Positions 15,619 to 25,274 of a stretch of DNA of 64,000 nt are shown in pieces. Source of the stretch: JABSOG01 sp041583135 (GTDB lineage: Bacteria; Pseudomonadota; Gammaproteobacteria; Enterobacterales; Alteromonadaceae). Where the stretch lies: NCBI GenBank assembly GCA_041583135.1, contig JBFHGJ010000011.1, positions 1 to 64,000 of the forward strand, in the 5' to 3' direction. The position numbers and the translations under genes are program-made. Under the pieces are notes generated by a model. The model saw only the letters and a list, made by a program, of their open reading frames with translations, was not told the DNA's origin and did not search any database. The stretch's first letter is position 1; the number at the start of each line of letters is the position of its first letter.

Positions 15619-16771
15619 GTTGAATGTCCTTGGTGCCTAGGGGCAACGTCAGGGTCATGGTAAAGGTATTTTTGTCGGCTTTGCGCTGCATGTCAAAGCG
15701 GTTCTGATAGGTCAATTTGAGCCTGCGCTGAACGTTTTCAAGACCAACTTTGGTGCCGCTGATATTCAGACCCGGCTTAAAACTGTTGGTAATACTCAGC
15801 TGCCAGCGGTTTGACGATTGTGGTTTGGCCGCAATGCGGATAAGGCCAATAGCACTGCTTGGAGAGATACCGTGTTTGATGGCGTTCTCAACCAAGGTCA
15901 GCAACGTCAGGGTCGGCAGCTTGGCCTGCCACAGTGCATCGTCGATATCGATTTCGACATTGAGGCGTTCTTCTAAGCGGATCTGTTCGATATCTAAATA
16001 GCGTTTGGCGATTTGCCATTCTTCTTCCAAGGTCGATTCGGTGCGTAGATGAGCCTGCATGTGAATGCGAAACAACTCAGACAGCTCAGTGACGGTATCG
16101 GCGGCTTTGTCTTTGTCTTCATAAATCAAAGCGCGAATGCTGTTAAAGGTGTTGAACAGAAAATGCGGGCTGAGCTGGTTGGTCAGTTGCTGCATTTGCG
16201 CTTTGTGTACTTGCGATTGCAGCTCCTTGCGCGCCTGTAGCTGATGCCACAGCATGTAGGCGATACTCCAACCGGCAAAGAACATGGCACTGTTGATTGA
16301 GCCGATAACCCACATTTGTGCGCCGCTCATAATGGCATCGACTGCGCCTTCATCGGTGACGATCTGTAATCGTCTGACTTCAGCACCTTGCAGTGGACCG
16401 AACTCTGTCATGGCCAAGTGCAGCGCATAATAAAGTACGCCGCACTCTAAGAAAAACCACAACATGTATAGCGCCACCTTTAAGTTCAGTCCGCTGTTGA
16501 TGACTTTAAGGCGTAAATAGGGCCTGACCAGATAATGACACATCAGCAAACTAAACAAGGGGTCTAGCAATGAGCTGAGAATAAAGGCGCTGCGCTCAGA
16601 GCTGGAGTTGTGACTGAGCGACTGCATAATAGACAGGTTTAATACCATAAAGGCGATATACATCACCAGCATGGTAATTTTATAGGGTTTAGAGCTGGTC
16701 TTACTGATAGCCCAGCTCTGTTTTAGATAAGCCTTAAAGCTCATGTTGTCGTTATTCGTATCTGAGTGCAT
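15611..16771 (-). CDS. LytS/YehU-type sensor histidine kinase
   Basis: This membrane histidine kinase (386 aa) has about four membrane segments in the first 190 residues and then the His_kinase family module. The phosphorylated His lies in QLSPHFLFNTFNSIRALI, and the ATP-binding N-box is LLTLVENAIKHGI. There is no GAF domain. It overlaps the permease gene by 20 bases and the response regulator by 8, so translation of all three is coupled. It probably senses a signal linked to the exporter's substrate or envelope state. Confidence 0.92.
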   Translation of the reverse strand: MHSDTNNDNMSFKAYLKQSWAISKTSSKPYKITMLVMYIAFMVLNLSIMQSLSHNSSSERSAFILSSLLDPLFSLLMCHYLVRPYLRLKVINSGLNLKVALYMLWFFLECGVLYYALHLAMTEFGPLQGAEVRRLQIVTDEGAVDAIMSGAQMWVIGSINSAMFFAGWSIAYMLWHQLQARKELQSQVHKAQMQQLTNQLSPHFLFNTFNSIRALIYEDKDKAADTVTELSELFRIHMQAHLRTESTLEEEWQIAKRYLDIEQIRLEERLNVEIDIDDALWQAKLPTLTLLTLVENAIKHGISPSSAIGLIRIAAKPQSSNRWQLSITNSFKPGLNISGTKVGLENVQRRLKLTYQNRFDMQRKADKNTFTMTLTLPLGTKDIQHD

Positions 16772-17990
16772 CGACTGGATTCAACTTAGACGCCTTGACG
16801 GCGGGGGCAAGGCCGAATATTACACCAATGGCGGTGGTAAAACCAAATGACAACAAAATTGCCCAAGTGGGGATTATCACCTCCGAATTGCCCGGCAAGC
16901 TCAAAGAGATAATTGTGGCCAGCCCCGAGCCAAATATTAGCCCAATCACGCCGCCAAAGAGCGACAACACCAAAGCCTCAATTAAAAACTGCGATAAGAT
17001 AAATTGCGGTGTTGCGCCTAGGGCTTTGGCAATACCTATCTCCTTGGTGCGTTCGGTCACCGAGACCAACATGATGTTCATGATGCCGATACCGCCAACC
17101 AGCAGGCTGATCCCAACCACTCCGGCGGCCACCATGGTGACTGAGGTGGTGATATTGTCAAACTGCGCCTTGGTTTTTTCTGCGGTAACAAACTCAAAAT
17201 GATCCGGCTCGTCTTCGTCGAGCTTGGCTCTGGCTCGCAATAAGCGGCTCATCTGGGCTTTGATGGTTTCCAAATCGGCATCCGGCGCCGGACGAAACAT
17301 GATATCGATATTGTCGGTGAAACCGGCGCCCATTAAGGCCCTTACGGTGCTAAACGGTGCAAAAACATAGTTGTCTTGGTCAAAGCCGAACATGGTGCCA
17401 CGGGTTTCGGCAATGCCGATGATGCGAAACCATTCGCCGCCTATTTGCAAAAATTCGCCGATTGGATTGGCGGGCATTTGCAGCGACTTGATTAAGGTCG
17501 GGCCGATGAACACCACGCGGCGGCGACGCAGGTCGTCGCTTTCAGACAAAAAGCGGCCGGTCTCAGGATAAGTGTGCACAACATTTTGATAACTGCTGTC
17601 GGTGCCGATAATACGGGTTTGAAAAGTATTGCGGCCATACTGCACCGAGCCACCTAAGCTAAAGGCGCTCATTACCGCTGTCATATCTTCAACCCCTTTG
17701 ACTTTGCCCTTGAGCAACAGAAAGTCTTCGTAGCTGAGCGCGTTGCTGAAACCAAGCATTTGTTGTTCGGTGTCGGTATAGGCTCTTAAGGTAACCATAT
17801 CTGAGCCTAAGTCGTCGAGCTGGTCGGTAATGCCGGAGCTGAGACCTTCCATCACCGCGACAACGGCTATCACCGCAGAAACGCCGATGATGATCCCCAA
17901 GGTGGTCAGCGCACTGCGCATGGCATGGGCAAAAATGGCATGAAAGGCGGCTTTGGTGCCTTCAAACAGGGCGTGAAAAAAATCAAGCAT
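16752..17990 (-). CDS. MacB-like ABC transporter permease
   Basis: The product (412 aa) has four membrane segments: one near the N-terminus (ALTTLGIIIGVSAVIAVVAV) and three in the C-terminal FtsX domain. Between them is a periplasmic MacB-type core domain. The cytoplasmic loop VTERTKEIGIAKALGATP is the FtsX/MacB signature. Unlike E. coli MacB, the ATPase is a separate gene, immediately upstream with an 8-base overlap. With the HlyD-like adaptor it should form a mechanotransmission-type exporter acting with a TolC-like channel encoded elsewhere. Confidence 0.92.
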   Translation of the reverse strand: MLDFFHALFEGTKAAFHAIFAHAMRSALTTLGIIIGVSAVIAVVAVMEGLSSGITDQLDDLGSDMVTLRAYTDTEQQMLGFSNALSYEDFLLLKGKVKGVEDMTAVMSAFSLGGSVQYGRNTFQTRIIGTDSSYQNVVHTYPETGRFLSESDDLRRRRVVFIGPTLIKSLQMPANPIGEFLQIGGEWFRIIGIAETRGTMFGFDQDNYVFAPFSTVRALMGAGFTDNIDIMFRPAPDADLETIKAQMSRLLRARAKLDEDEPDHFEFVTAEKTKAQFDNITTSVTMVAAGVVGISLLVGGIGIMNIMLVSVTERTKEIGIAKALGATPQFILSQFLIEALVLSLFGGVIGLIFGSGLATIISLSLPGNSEVIIPTWAILLSFGFTTAIGVIFGLAPAVKASKLNPVDALRYE

Positions 17991-18702
17991 GAACGCCTCC
18001 GGTATGACTCGTTTGTGGATTTATCACATCCGATTCGATTTCGCCATCAACCAAGCGCAGCACGCGGCGACAGTGGTCGGCTATCTCTTGTTCGTGGGTT
18101 ACCAGAATAATGGTATGGCCCTGTTGGTGGAGCTGGTCGAACAGCGCCATGATATCGAGCGTGGTTTTACTATCTAAGTTGCCGGTCGGCTCATCTCCTA
18201 GGATGATCGCGGGTTTGGTCACCAAAGCTCTGGCAATGGCCACACGTTGGCGTTGACCACCTGAGAGTTGGCTCGGCAGGTTGTTTATTTTGTCTATTAA
18301 ACCGACACGCTCAAGAGCTTCTAACGCCAGCGCCTTGCGGTCTTTGCTCGGCATACGGCGATAGATCAGTGGCTGTATGACGTTTTGCAATACCGAGGCT
18401 CGCGGCAACAGATTAAAGCTCTGAAAGATAAAACCGACGCTGTGGTTGCGCACCTTGGCCAGCATGGCTTCGTCATGCTTGGCAACATCTTGACCATCGA
18501 GCCAAAACTCTCCGCTGCTAGGCTGGTCGAGACAGCCTAAGATGTTCATCAAGGTGGATTTGCCTGAGCCGGATGGGCCGGTGATGGCAATATACTCGTT
18601 GGTTGCGACCTGCAAATCGATGTGCTTGAGCGCATCGAAGGTAATATCGCCCATCTGATAACGTTTGCTTATGCCCCTTAAATCGATTACCGCCTCGCTC
18701 AT
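17983..18702 (-). CDS. ABC transporter ATP-binding protein (MacB/LolD type)
   Basis: This ATPase (239 aa) has Walker A GPSGSGKST (residues ~41-49), Q-loop GFIFQSFNLLP, signature QLSGGQRQRVAIARAL and Walker B AIILGDEPTGNLDS. It powers the adjacent permease. The start overlaps the adaptor stop in ATGA (4 bases) and the end overlaps the permease start by 8, a tightly coupled operon. The subfamily includes LolD, FtsE and the MacB ATPase domain; neighbours favour the MacB-like export role. Confidence 0.95.
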   Translation of the reverse strand: MSEAVIDLRGISKRYQMGDITFDALKHIDLQVATNEYIAITGPSGSGKSTLMNILGCLDQPSSGEFWLDGQDVAKHDEAMLAKVRNHSVGFIFQSFNLLPRASVLQNVIQPLIYRRMPSKDRKALALEALERVGLIDKINNLPSQLSGGQRQRVAIARALVTKPAIILGDEPTGNLDSKTTLDIMALFDQLHQQGHTIILVTHEQEIADHCRRVLRLVDGEIESDVINPQTSHTGGVHA

Positions 18703-19847
18703 AGCTTTTCCTTTTCTACTTTTAAGCTGGCGCCTTCTTTTAGGGTGTTGACGAGGCGACTTGGGCCGGTGATCACCAGATCTTTGAGTTTAAGCCCGGT
18801 GTTGATGCTTTGCTGGGTATCGGTTGCCATGCCAACGGTGACCGGCTGTTTTTTCGCTTTGCTATTTTCCACCAACCAAACAAAGTGCTCACCTTGTTGT
18901 TTGTGTACCGCTGAGATTGGCACACTTAAAGAAGGTGCGCTTTGGGCCAAAATGATCTCGGCGCGGCAACTCATTCCCGGATACAGTCTGTCGGCTTGGT
19001 TGAGCAGCACTTTCACGCGGAAAAACAACCCTCGGCCTTGACCCTGACTTCTGGCTGAGGTGCCGATGCTGATGACCTTACCGGCAAGGGCTTTACGTGG
19101 GTCTGATGAGGCGAAAACCTCGACCCCTTGGTCTATTTTAACGTTGGCAATGTCGGCTTCATCGACTCTCAGTTCTGCCAAGATGGTGCTGGGATCAGCC
19201 AGTGTCATCAGAGAAGATCCGACGATGTTGGTGGTGCCAGCAATGACGGTTTCACCGGGTTTAACATCTACCGCTGAAATAAGCCCGGGCATGGCGGCCT
19301 TAAACGTGGTTTTGTTGAGTCTGTCGGTGGCCTGTTCGAGCGCAGCTTGCTTTTGTTTAAGGCTTTCTTGCGCCGCTTTGACTTTTATCTCGGCAATGCG
19401 ATGTTGGCTTTCGAGGCTGTCTACACTGTCTTGACCGACCATACCTTTGGCCAGTAATTGCTGTTTGGCACGCAATTGACGCGCTAAATCGTTGACCACT
19501 TCGGTGGCGTACTCGATGTCGATTTGCTGGGCATTCACGGCGGCGCGGTAGCTGGCGACATCGGCTTTAAAGGCGGTAGGGTCGAGTTGCAGCAACACTT
19601 GGTCTTTTTGCACCATGTCGCCTTCTTCTACTAAGACATCGGTGACGATACCTGTAACTTCTGAGCGGATTTGAATTTGGTTGTTAAAGACTAAATTGCC
19701 TGAGGCCAAAATGGTGTCTGAAAGGGTTTGCTCGGTGACTTGCTCGGCGGTCACCTGTAGTTGGCTGTCGTTCCCCTGGTACTTTTTGAAGCTGATTAAG
19801 CCGACCACTGCTGCTACTATCAATCCGGCTGTGAACGCTTTATTCAT
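18699..19847 (-). CDS. MacA/HlyD-family periplasmic adaptor
   Basis: This membrane-fusion protein (382 aa) has an N-terminal anchor (TAGLIVAAVVGLISF), lipoyl halves (IRSEVTGIVTDVLVEEGDMV and FKAAMPGLISAVDVKPGETV) flanking a helical hairpin of about 100 residues, and beta-barrel and membrane-proximal domains. It bridges the inner-membrane permease to an outer-membrane channel. AAGGAG precedes the start. It follows the YIP1 gene by 89 bases on the same strand, so that gene may belong to the same transcript. Confidence 0.93.
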   Translation of the reverse strand: MNKAFTAGLIVAAVVGLISFKKYQGNDSQLQVTAEQVTEQTLSDTILASGNLVFNNQIQIRSEVTGIVTDVLVEEGDMVQKDQVLLQLDPTAFKADVASYRAAVNAQQIDIEYATEVVNDLARQLRAKQQLLAKGMVGQDSVDSLESQHRIAEIKVKAAQESLKQKQAALEQATDRLNKTTFKAAMPGLISAVDVKPGETVIAGTTNIVGSSLMTLADPSTILAELRVDEADIANVKIDQGVEVFASSDPRKALAGKVISIGTSARSQGQGRGLFFRVKVLLNQADRLYPGMSCRAEIILAQSAPSLSVPISAVHKQQGEHFVWLVENSKAKKQPVTVGMATDTQQSINTGLKLKDLVITGPSRLVNTLKEGASLKVEKEKL

Positions 19848-19936
19848 CGCTATCTCCTTTAAGGCGCATCCTTGCGACTACGGCTTCCTTTTGTGTTTAC
19901 GTGCTGGGTGAGAAAAAATTTTGCCAAGCGTTTAGC

Positions 19937-20650
19937 TTAAAGGGCAATGGCCAACCAAGTGCCGAAAATTAAGATGAATGGCAAGGCGCTAAGTGCAATG
20001 GCTTTGCCAGTTGACATATCGGCCAGTTGTTTAAAGCCAATGGTAGTCAAACCGATGCTCCAAAGGGCAAACAGATTGACTGCTTCTGCCCAGCTAAACA
20101 GGCTCTCACCCGGCATATAGCCTAAAAACAGCTGATTGATTGAAGCATAGTTAGGCAACGACATTGGCAGATCGCTCGTGGCAGCGGTGGCAAATAGGGC
20201 GATAAAACCGAGTGTGTTGATTATCGAAGGCATTTGCACCCAAATGGAAAAGCTGAACCAGTCGCCATAGGCCATTGGTTGGCGCGCTGGACCACCGGCC
20301 TTACTGGCCAAAGCATAGTAACCGGCGAAAAGGGCGGTTAAAATTAAGGTCACAAAGACCACGCCAACGGCGGAAATAATCCCGATACTGCCGGCGGTTT
20401 GGGCAATCATGCCTTCGGCACCTTCTCGTTCTGCCGGGGTCATATCCGCAGGCAAGGTTTGCATTTGCTGCTCGATGAGCCACTCAGGGGACATGTTGCC
20501 ATAAAAGACATAGAGGCTACCGGCAGTAAGGGCTATCAATAGCACCAAGGCGATATAGCTGAATTTTTTAGCCGATTGAAATTTCTCAAATAACGACTTA
20601 GGGGCGACGTAGATATCCACTAAGCTCATGGCGGTTGCAGTGCCGGACAT
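19937..20650 (-). CDS. YIP1-family inner membrane protein
   Basis: The product (237 aa) has about five membrane segments and the layout of the YIP1/YIPF family seen in many bacteria (VDIYVAPKSLFEKFQ at the start, then membrane helices with FSFSIWVQMPSIINTLGF). Function in bacteria is not established. Start at 20650 is chosen because AAGGAGA lies just upstream; an upstream in-frame start at 20686 lacks this. It lies directly before the MacAB-like/LytSR-like operon on the same strand. Confidence 0.85.
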   Translation of the reverse strand: MSGTATAMSLVDIYVAPKSLFEKFQSAKKFSYIALVLLIALTAGSLYVFYGNMSPEWLIEQQMQTLPADMTPAEREGAEGMIAQTAGSIGIISAVGVVFVTLILTALFAGYYALASKAGGPARQPMAYGDWFSFSIWVQMPSIINTLGFIALFATAATSDLPMSLPNYASINQLFLGYMPGESLFSWAEAVNLFALWSIGLTTIGFKQLADMSTGKAIALSALPFILIFGTWLAIAL

Positions 20651-20751
20651 AAAATACTCTCCTTTTATATTAATTTGCCCGGACACTATAGCTGAGGCTT
20701 ATTGTTAATGGCTGCAAAAAATGATTTTCGGCAGGTTTCGGTGATTTTTGG

Positions 20752-21906
20752 TTAGAGGGCTTTAAGCTCGGTCATGCGCTCTTGCATATAACTGAGGTTG
20801 CGGGCGTTTTGCTTTTTACCTAACTCGATGCCTTGTGCCAACACTGCGATGGCGTTTTTGCGGTCTCCAGATAACTGGTAGGCTTCTGAGAGACTGTCGT
20901 AGGCGTTGGTCGATTGCGGATAAAGTGCAATGGCATATTTAAATACTTCGATGGCTTGGTCAAAGGATGAACGGTAGACCAACTGGTAGCCAAGGTTGTT
21001 GAGGGTGATCTCCGGCACTTTGACGGTTTTACCTTGCCGCTTTGAGATCTTGGCCATGACCTGATTGATACCGCTTAACCCCTGTGCTATCACCTCAGGC
21101 GGCAAAGTCCAGCCGTTGAAGTAGCTGAAGTTGCGTAGTGCGTTGTGTAGGGTGCGGGTGGCGGTAGACATATGGTTTTCTTGTTCATAAATGGCGCTGT
21201 GAAATGCTAGCTTATCAACCGGCGCCTGTTTAAATGCTTTGGTTAGGCGCTCAAAGGCGGGGCGCAGCTCTGGCTCATAGCCCATGCTCATAAATAACAG
21301 CGCTGGGGTTTTGCTCAGTTGTGTCATGTGTTTTTCCAAATGGCTGACCAACGCCATATCGTCAAACACAATCCAAGGACTATGGGCAATATAGGCTTGA
21401 AACAAGTCGCTGCGCTGTGCGAAAGCATAGAGGGTAAAAAGCCCTCCTAAAGAATGACCTGAAAGAATACGGGTGTCGTTAGTGCGATAGGTTTTATCGA
21501 TGTGTGGAATAAGCTCTTTGGCGATGAAGTTTAAAAAGGCTTTGGCGCCACCGGCGTTGCTTTGCTCACCTTTGGGTTTTGTCGGGGTAAAGTCGCGATA
21601 GCGGCTGGTGTTTTTGATGGCCACAATGATTGTGCCCGGCAGCATTTGCGATTGGCCGTTTAACCAAGTTGTGGTGCCGACGACATGCTTAAAGTGAGTT
21701 TCGCCATCAAGGGTGTAGAGTACTTGATAGTGCTGGTTGGGAGATTGTTCATAGCCTTCGGGCAAGCTGACTAAAATGGTGCGTTTTTCTGCCAGAATTG
21801 TCGAATCTAGCACTTCGCTGTGGCCCCAGTTGATAGGCTCAGCTTGACTGGCTAGGGTGACAAGCAACAGTAATGATAGAGTGATATATTTAAAACTGGA
21901 GTACAT
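20752..21906 (-). CDS. Periplasmic esterase (IroE/esterase-D type) with C-terminal TPR
   Basis: An exported serine hydrolase (384 aa) with signal peptide (YITLSLLLLVTLASQAE). The alpha/beta-hydrolase core has YQVLYTLDGETHFKHV and nucleophile Ser152 in ILSGHSLGGLFTLYAF; a His in YEQENHMS is the likely catalytic base. This family includes enterobactin esterases and S-formylglutathione hydrolase relatives. Residues ~300-384 carry two TPR-like repeats (LGYQLVYRSSFDQAIEVFKYA and a second). GAGGGA precedes the ATG. The gene is divergent from the CadC-like regulator across 269 bases. Substrate unknown. Confidence 0.87.
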   Translation of the reverse strand: MYSSFKYITLSLLLLVTLASQAEPINWGHSEVLDSTILAEKRTILVSLPEGYEQSPNQHYQVLYTLDGETHFKHVVGTTTWLNGQSQMLPGTIIVAIKNTSRYRDFTPTKPKGEQSNAGGAKAFLNFIAKELIPHIDKTYRTNDTRILSGHSLGGLFTLYAFAQRSDLFQAYIAHSPWIVFDDMALVSHLEKHMTQLSKTPALLFMSMGYEPELRPAFERLTKAFKQAPVDKLAFHSAIYEQENHMSTATRTLHNALRNFSYFNGWTLPPEVIAQGLSGINQVMAKISKRQGKTVKVPEITLNNLGYQLVYRSSFDQAIEVFKYAIALYPQSTNAYDSLSEAYQLSGDRKNAIAVLAQGIELGKKQNARNLSYMQERMTELKAL

Positions 21907-22175
21907 AATGATTCCCTCGTGGTTAAGATGGCTTGATTGTTACATTGCCACACCGAAAAACTACAGCGCTGCGCTGATAAAAAGCTGATGATTAGCTGAT
22001 GTGTTTAAAAACAATGAGTTAGAGATGATAATTGGCTGGCTTGAAACGCCATTGTCAGTATACTGTGGCGATTGATATGGGCAGTGCATATATGTGCTGC
22101 GTTGCTAAGTGCCCGCTCATGCTATTTTGGGGTGAGCGCAGGACCAACTTTAATGTAGATAAACAAAACGCCTAG

Positions 22176-24248
22176 ATGAACGAATTTTCTGTCGCAGGTT
22201 ACCGAGTGGATATGAACCGCTCGCAAATTGTAGCCAACGAGCATATTTTATCGATGGAGCCAAAGGTGCTTCAGGTGCTGTTGGTGCTGGCAAAAAATCA
22301 AGGTCAGGTGGTTGGCCATGACGCCATTTTAGCTGAAGTTTGGCCTGATGTGGTGGTCGCTCCCAATGCCTTACAACGTTGCATTGCCCAATTGCGCAAA
22401 GCCTTTGGCGATGATGCGAAAAGCCAAAAGGTGATAGCGACGTATCCTAAAGTGGGTTACAGCCTGCTGGCCAATGTCGATTGGCATCGAGCCTTGCCAG
22501 AATCAACCAGCCAAAACGAGACATTGATTTCTGCTCAGCAAGTGGCTAGGTGGCGACGTGTGGCGCTATCGTTGGCGTTTGTGATGGTGCTACTGGTTGG
22601 GGCAATCGCCGAATTGACACCAGAGCCTGAACCGTTTGCCGTGACTCGGCTCAAGGCGCTGACGGCGACCGATGACAAAGAGTTTCATCCGGCGTTCTCA
22701 CCCGATGGCCGCTACATTGCCTTTGAGCGCTTTATTGCGATGTGCAAAAGCCATATTTGGGTGAAAGACTTGCAGCAAGGCAATGAATATCAGCTGACCG
22801 AGCAGCCCGGTGTGTTTGGACAGTTGGCTTGGTCGCCAGATGGCTCAACCTTGGCTTTTTCGCATATTGCCCAGTGTACGCAAGAGCGCAGTACGATGGG
22901 CTGCTCTGCGCTTCACCGCTTATCTTTTACGCTTGCTAAAGCGTCACCTCAACCGACCGAGCAAATGCTTGGTTGCACTGATGAGCATTATGGTGCGGTT
23001 AATTGGCTAGATGACAATCGTGTGGTTTATAAGGCGAGTAAAGACAATCTTGTGCAGGTCCGTACGCTGAACCTTAAAACCAATCAACAAAGTATTTTAT
23101 TGGATGGGGAAGGTTTTAGACCTTTTGCCTTGAGTTATTCCCAGCATTTAAAGCAGTTGGCGGTAACTGGCTTAGACCAAGAGCAAAACCCGGTGATGAT
23201 GAGGGTGATGCCAGGCAGTGGCGAAAAACATCAGATAAGGTTGCAGATCCCTAAAGACAGCCAAGCCGATATTTTGTGGGACCCGACCTGGCACCCCAGT
23301 GAAAACTATCTGTTGGTCAGTGCAGGTAGTACGTTGTTTAAAATTGGCGAGGATGGGCGTTTTAGCGAGTTTGAGGTGCCGACGATGGAGGCGATCTATA
23401 CCCCGATATTTCATCCTGACGGCAAGCGTATAGCGGCAACCATGGGCACTCAGGATTTTGACATCGTACAGGTGAGCGGCATTGGCGATAAGCCTGCGCC
23501 GCCACAGGTGCAAGTGATACATCGCTCGATTGTTGAGGACTATCAGGCGCGCTTTAGGCCGAACTCCGACGAGATGAGTTTCGTCTCAAAGCGTAGCGGT
23601 CATGAGCAGCTGTGGCTCGATAAGAAAGGTACGCCGATACAGTTAACCCATTTACAACGGGGCGAGCGCTTGAGCAGCTACATTTGGTCTGACGATGGCC
23701 GCTTTATGATTGCTGTGGTCAACGGTAGTTTGCAGGTGCTGCATTTAGATGGTCAGATGCAAAGGATTGATACGTCGTTTCGAGTCAAGGCGGTGTATCA
23801 GCACCTTGGCGGCAATGAGGTTTTGCTGGCGACGGTAGAACACAATCGCAGTCAGTTGATGGCATTTAATATTTCAACCGGGCAAGCACGTTTACTATAT
23901 GACGGCTTTACTTTTTGGGCGCAGCAAGATGCCCAAGGGGTACTGTATTTTTCTGATTATTTACGAAAGCTTCAGCTAAAGAGACCGGGCAAGGCAAAGG
24001 AGCCGTTTATGGTCGCGGATGAGCTGATATTGTATTCTCCCTTTATTGTTCGCGAGCAAGTATTGCATATGGTCGGTAAAGGTGGGGCGCTGTGGCAGGT
24101 TAATTTAGAAACGCTGGCCGTTACTCCGGTTGGCATTACGGGGTTGAATGATATGTTTTGGGAGCTTAGCGATATTGCGCCGCATGAAGGTCGGATGTTG
24201 GTGTCGAAGATGCATTCGGCACGCAAAGAAATTGTGCTGTTTGAATAG
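22176..24248 (+). CDS. CadC/ToxR-like membrane regulator with beta-propeller sensor
   Basis: A one-component regulator (690 aa). Residues 1-100 form an OmpR-type winged helix (ILSMEPKVLQVLLVLAKN, NALQRCIAQLRKAFGDDA, ATYPKVGYSLLANV). A single membrane span lies at about 125-143 (RVALSLAFVMVLLVGAIAEL). The rest is a periplasmic WD40-like/TolB-type propeller with repeats such as EFHPAFSPDGRYIAFERF and QLAWSPDGSTLAFS. It should bind DNA at the membrane in response to a periplasmic signal. No good ribosome binding site is visible before the ATG at 22176. The divergent esterase gene is an obvious candidate target. Confidence 0.9.
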   Translation: MNEFSVAGYRVDMNRSQIVANEHILSMEPKVLQVLLVLAKNQGQVVGHDAILAEVWPDVVVAPNALQRCIAQLRKAFGDDAKSQKVIATYPKVGYSLLANVDWHRALPESTSQNETLISAQQVARWRRVALSLAFVMVLLVGAIAELTPEPEPFAVTRLKALTATDDKEFHPAFSPDGRYIAFERFIAMCKSHIWVKDLQQGNEYQLTEQPGVFGQLAWSPDGSTLAFSHIAQCTQERSTMGCSALHRLSFTLAKASPQPTEQMLGCTDEHYGAVNWLDDNRVVYKASKDNLVQVRTLNLKTNQQSILLDGEGFRPFALSYSQHLKQLAVTGLDQEQNPVMMRVMPGSGEKHQIRLQIPKDSQADILWDPTWHPSENYLLVSAGSTLFKIGEDGRFSEFEVPTMEAIYTPIFHPDGKRIAATMGTQDFDIVQVSGIGDKPAPPQVQVIHRSIVEDYQARFRPNSDEMSFVSKRSGHEQLWLDKKGTPIQLTHLQRGERLSSYIWSDDGRFMIAVVNGSLQVLHLDGQMQRIDTSFRVKAVYQHLGGNEVLLATVEHNRSQLMAFNISTGQARLLYDGFTFWAQQDAQGVLYFSDYLRKLQLKRPGKAKEPFMVADELILYSPFIVREQVLHMVGKGGALWQVNLETLAVTPVGITGLNDMFWELSDIAPHEGRMLVSKMHSARKEIVLFE

Positions 24249-24269
24249 GGCGTTTATTTCATCGCCCTA
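24246..24269 (+). terminator. Weak hairpin over the stop of the CadC-like gene
   Basis: TAGGGCG (24246-24252), which includes the TAG stop codon, pairs with CGCCCTA (24263-24269) around a 10-base loop. No strong T-run follows, so its terminator role is tentative. Confidence 0.4.
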
Positions 24270-24371
24270 ACATTACAATTTTGCTGGTACTGGCGCTTCT
24301 CAGTGAAAGGGAATTTTGCTAGTCTGTGGTTTTACTGTTGCCGTGTGATACGGTGTTTTGCTGAGGTATTC

Positions 24372-25265
24372 ATGGCAAAAGGTCAATTAACTGTCAGAGA
24401 TAAAACCATTTTCGATGGCTTTATCGTTAAGTTTTTATTGAAGTTTATCTTTCGGGTTTGGTTTAAGCTGGCAGGCTGGCGCAGCACCAAAGAAGCGCCA
24501 AATGGTGCCGGTGTGGCTATTGCCGCGCCTCATACGTCGAACTGGGACTTTATTTATGCCCTTGGCGCGGCCATCATTGCCGACGTTAAAATTTACTTTT
24601 CGATTAAAGACAGCTGGTGCAGAGTGCCGCTGGTGGGGCGTTTTATTATGTGGCTTGGCGCCATTCCCATCGATCGCAGCAGTGCCGGGCGTGGGCAGGT
24701 AGAACAGATCCGCGCTTTTGTCGAGCGTCATAAAAATTCCCGCGTGTTTTTCTTATTTACCCCAGAAGGCACTCGCGGGGCGGTTGCGAAGTGGAAAACC
24801 GGCTTTTACCATGTGGCGGAGCAATGCCGTTTACCGGTGTTTTTATGCAAAGTCGATTATCTGTTAAAAGAAGCAGGGGTGTTTCACACGTTTGAAGTCA
24901 CCGGCGATAAAGACGAAGATGTTAGGGCAATTCAAGAATCTTACAAACGCATTTATGGCAAATTTCCAAAATTGCAGTATCCGCCATATGTGGGCCCTTT
25001 ACCTGAGATCTCAGACAAAGAAGCCTTGATCTTAAAGGCGATGTATTCGCTCAAAGGGGTGGCTACCCAAGTTGATATTGCGGCCAAAGCCAAGCTTGCA
25101 GGGCTGTCGGGTAAAATGTTCGACTTTTTGGCCGAAAAGGGCGTGTTAGAGCGGGTTGGCGAGTGTTCTGGCTCGAAAGAGCCGACCTATCAGCTGACTT
25201 TTGCCGGTCGCGGCTGTCTGTTGCATTTGTTTCCTACCTTAAAAAATCTCCCTGAGAGCGTTTAA
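24372..25265 (+). CDS. PlsC-type acyltransferase with C-terminal winged-helix-like extension
   Basis: The first ~205 of 297 residues are a glycerophospholipid acyltransferase domain: HTSNWD (the catalytic HX4D box), GAIPIDRSS and FTPEGTR. This predicts transfer of acyl groups to lysophosphatidate or a related acceptor at the inner membrane. Residues ~220-297 (LILKAMYSLKGVATQVDIAA then LAEKGVLERVGECSGSKEPT) read like a winged-helix fold, which is not part of the normal ~200-240-residue enzyme. ATG at 24372 is preferred over an upstream in-frame start because GAGG at 24363-24366 precedes it. Confidence 0.85.
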   Translation: MAKGQLTVRDKTIFDGFIVKFLLKFIFRVWFKLAGWRSTKEAPNGAGVAIAAPHTSNWDFIYALGAAIIADVKIYFSIKDSWCRVPLVGRFIMWLGAIPIDRSSAGRGQVEQIRAFVERHKNSRVFFLFTPEGTRGAVAKWKTGFYHVAEQCRLPVFLCKVDYLLKEAGVFHTFEVTGDKDEDVRAIQESYKRIYGKFPKLQYPPYVGPLPEISDKEALILKAMYSLKGVATQVDIAAKAKLAGLSGKMFDFLAEKGVLERVGECSGSKEPTYQLTFAGRGCLLHLFPTLKNLPESV

Positions 25266-25274
25266 TCGCTGCAT

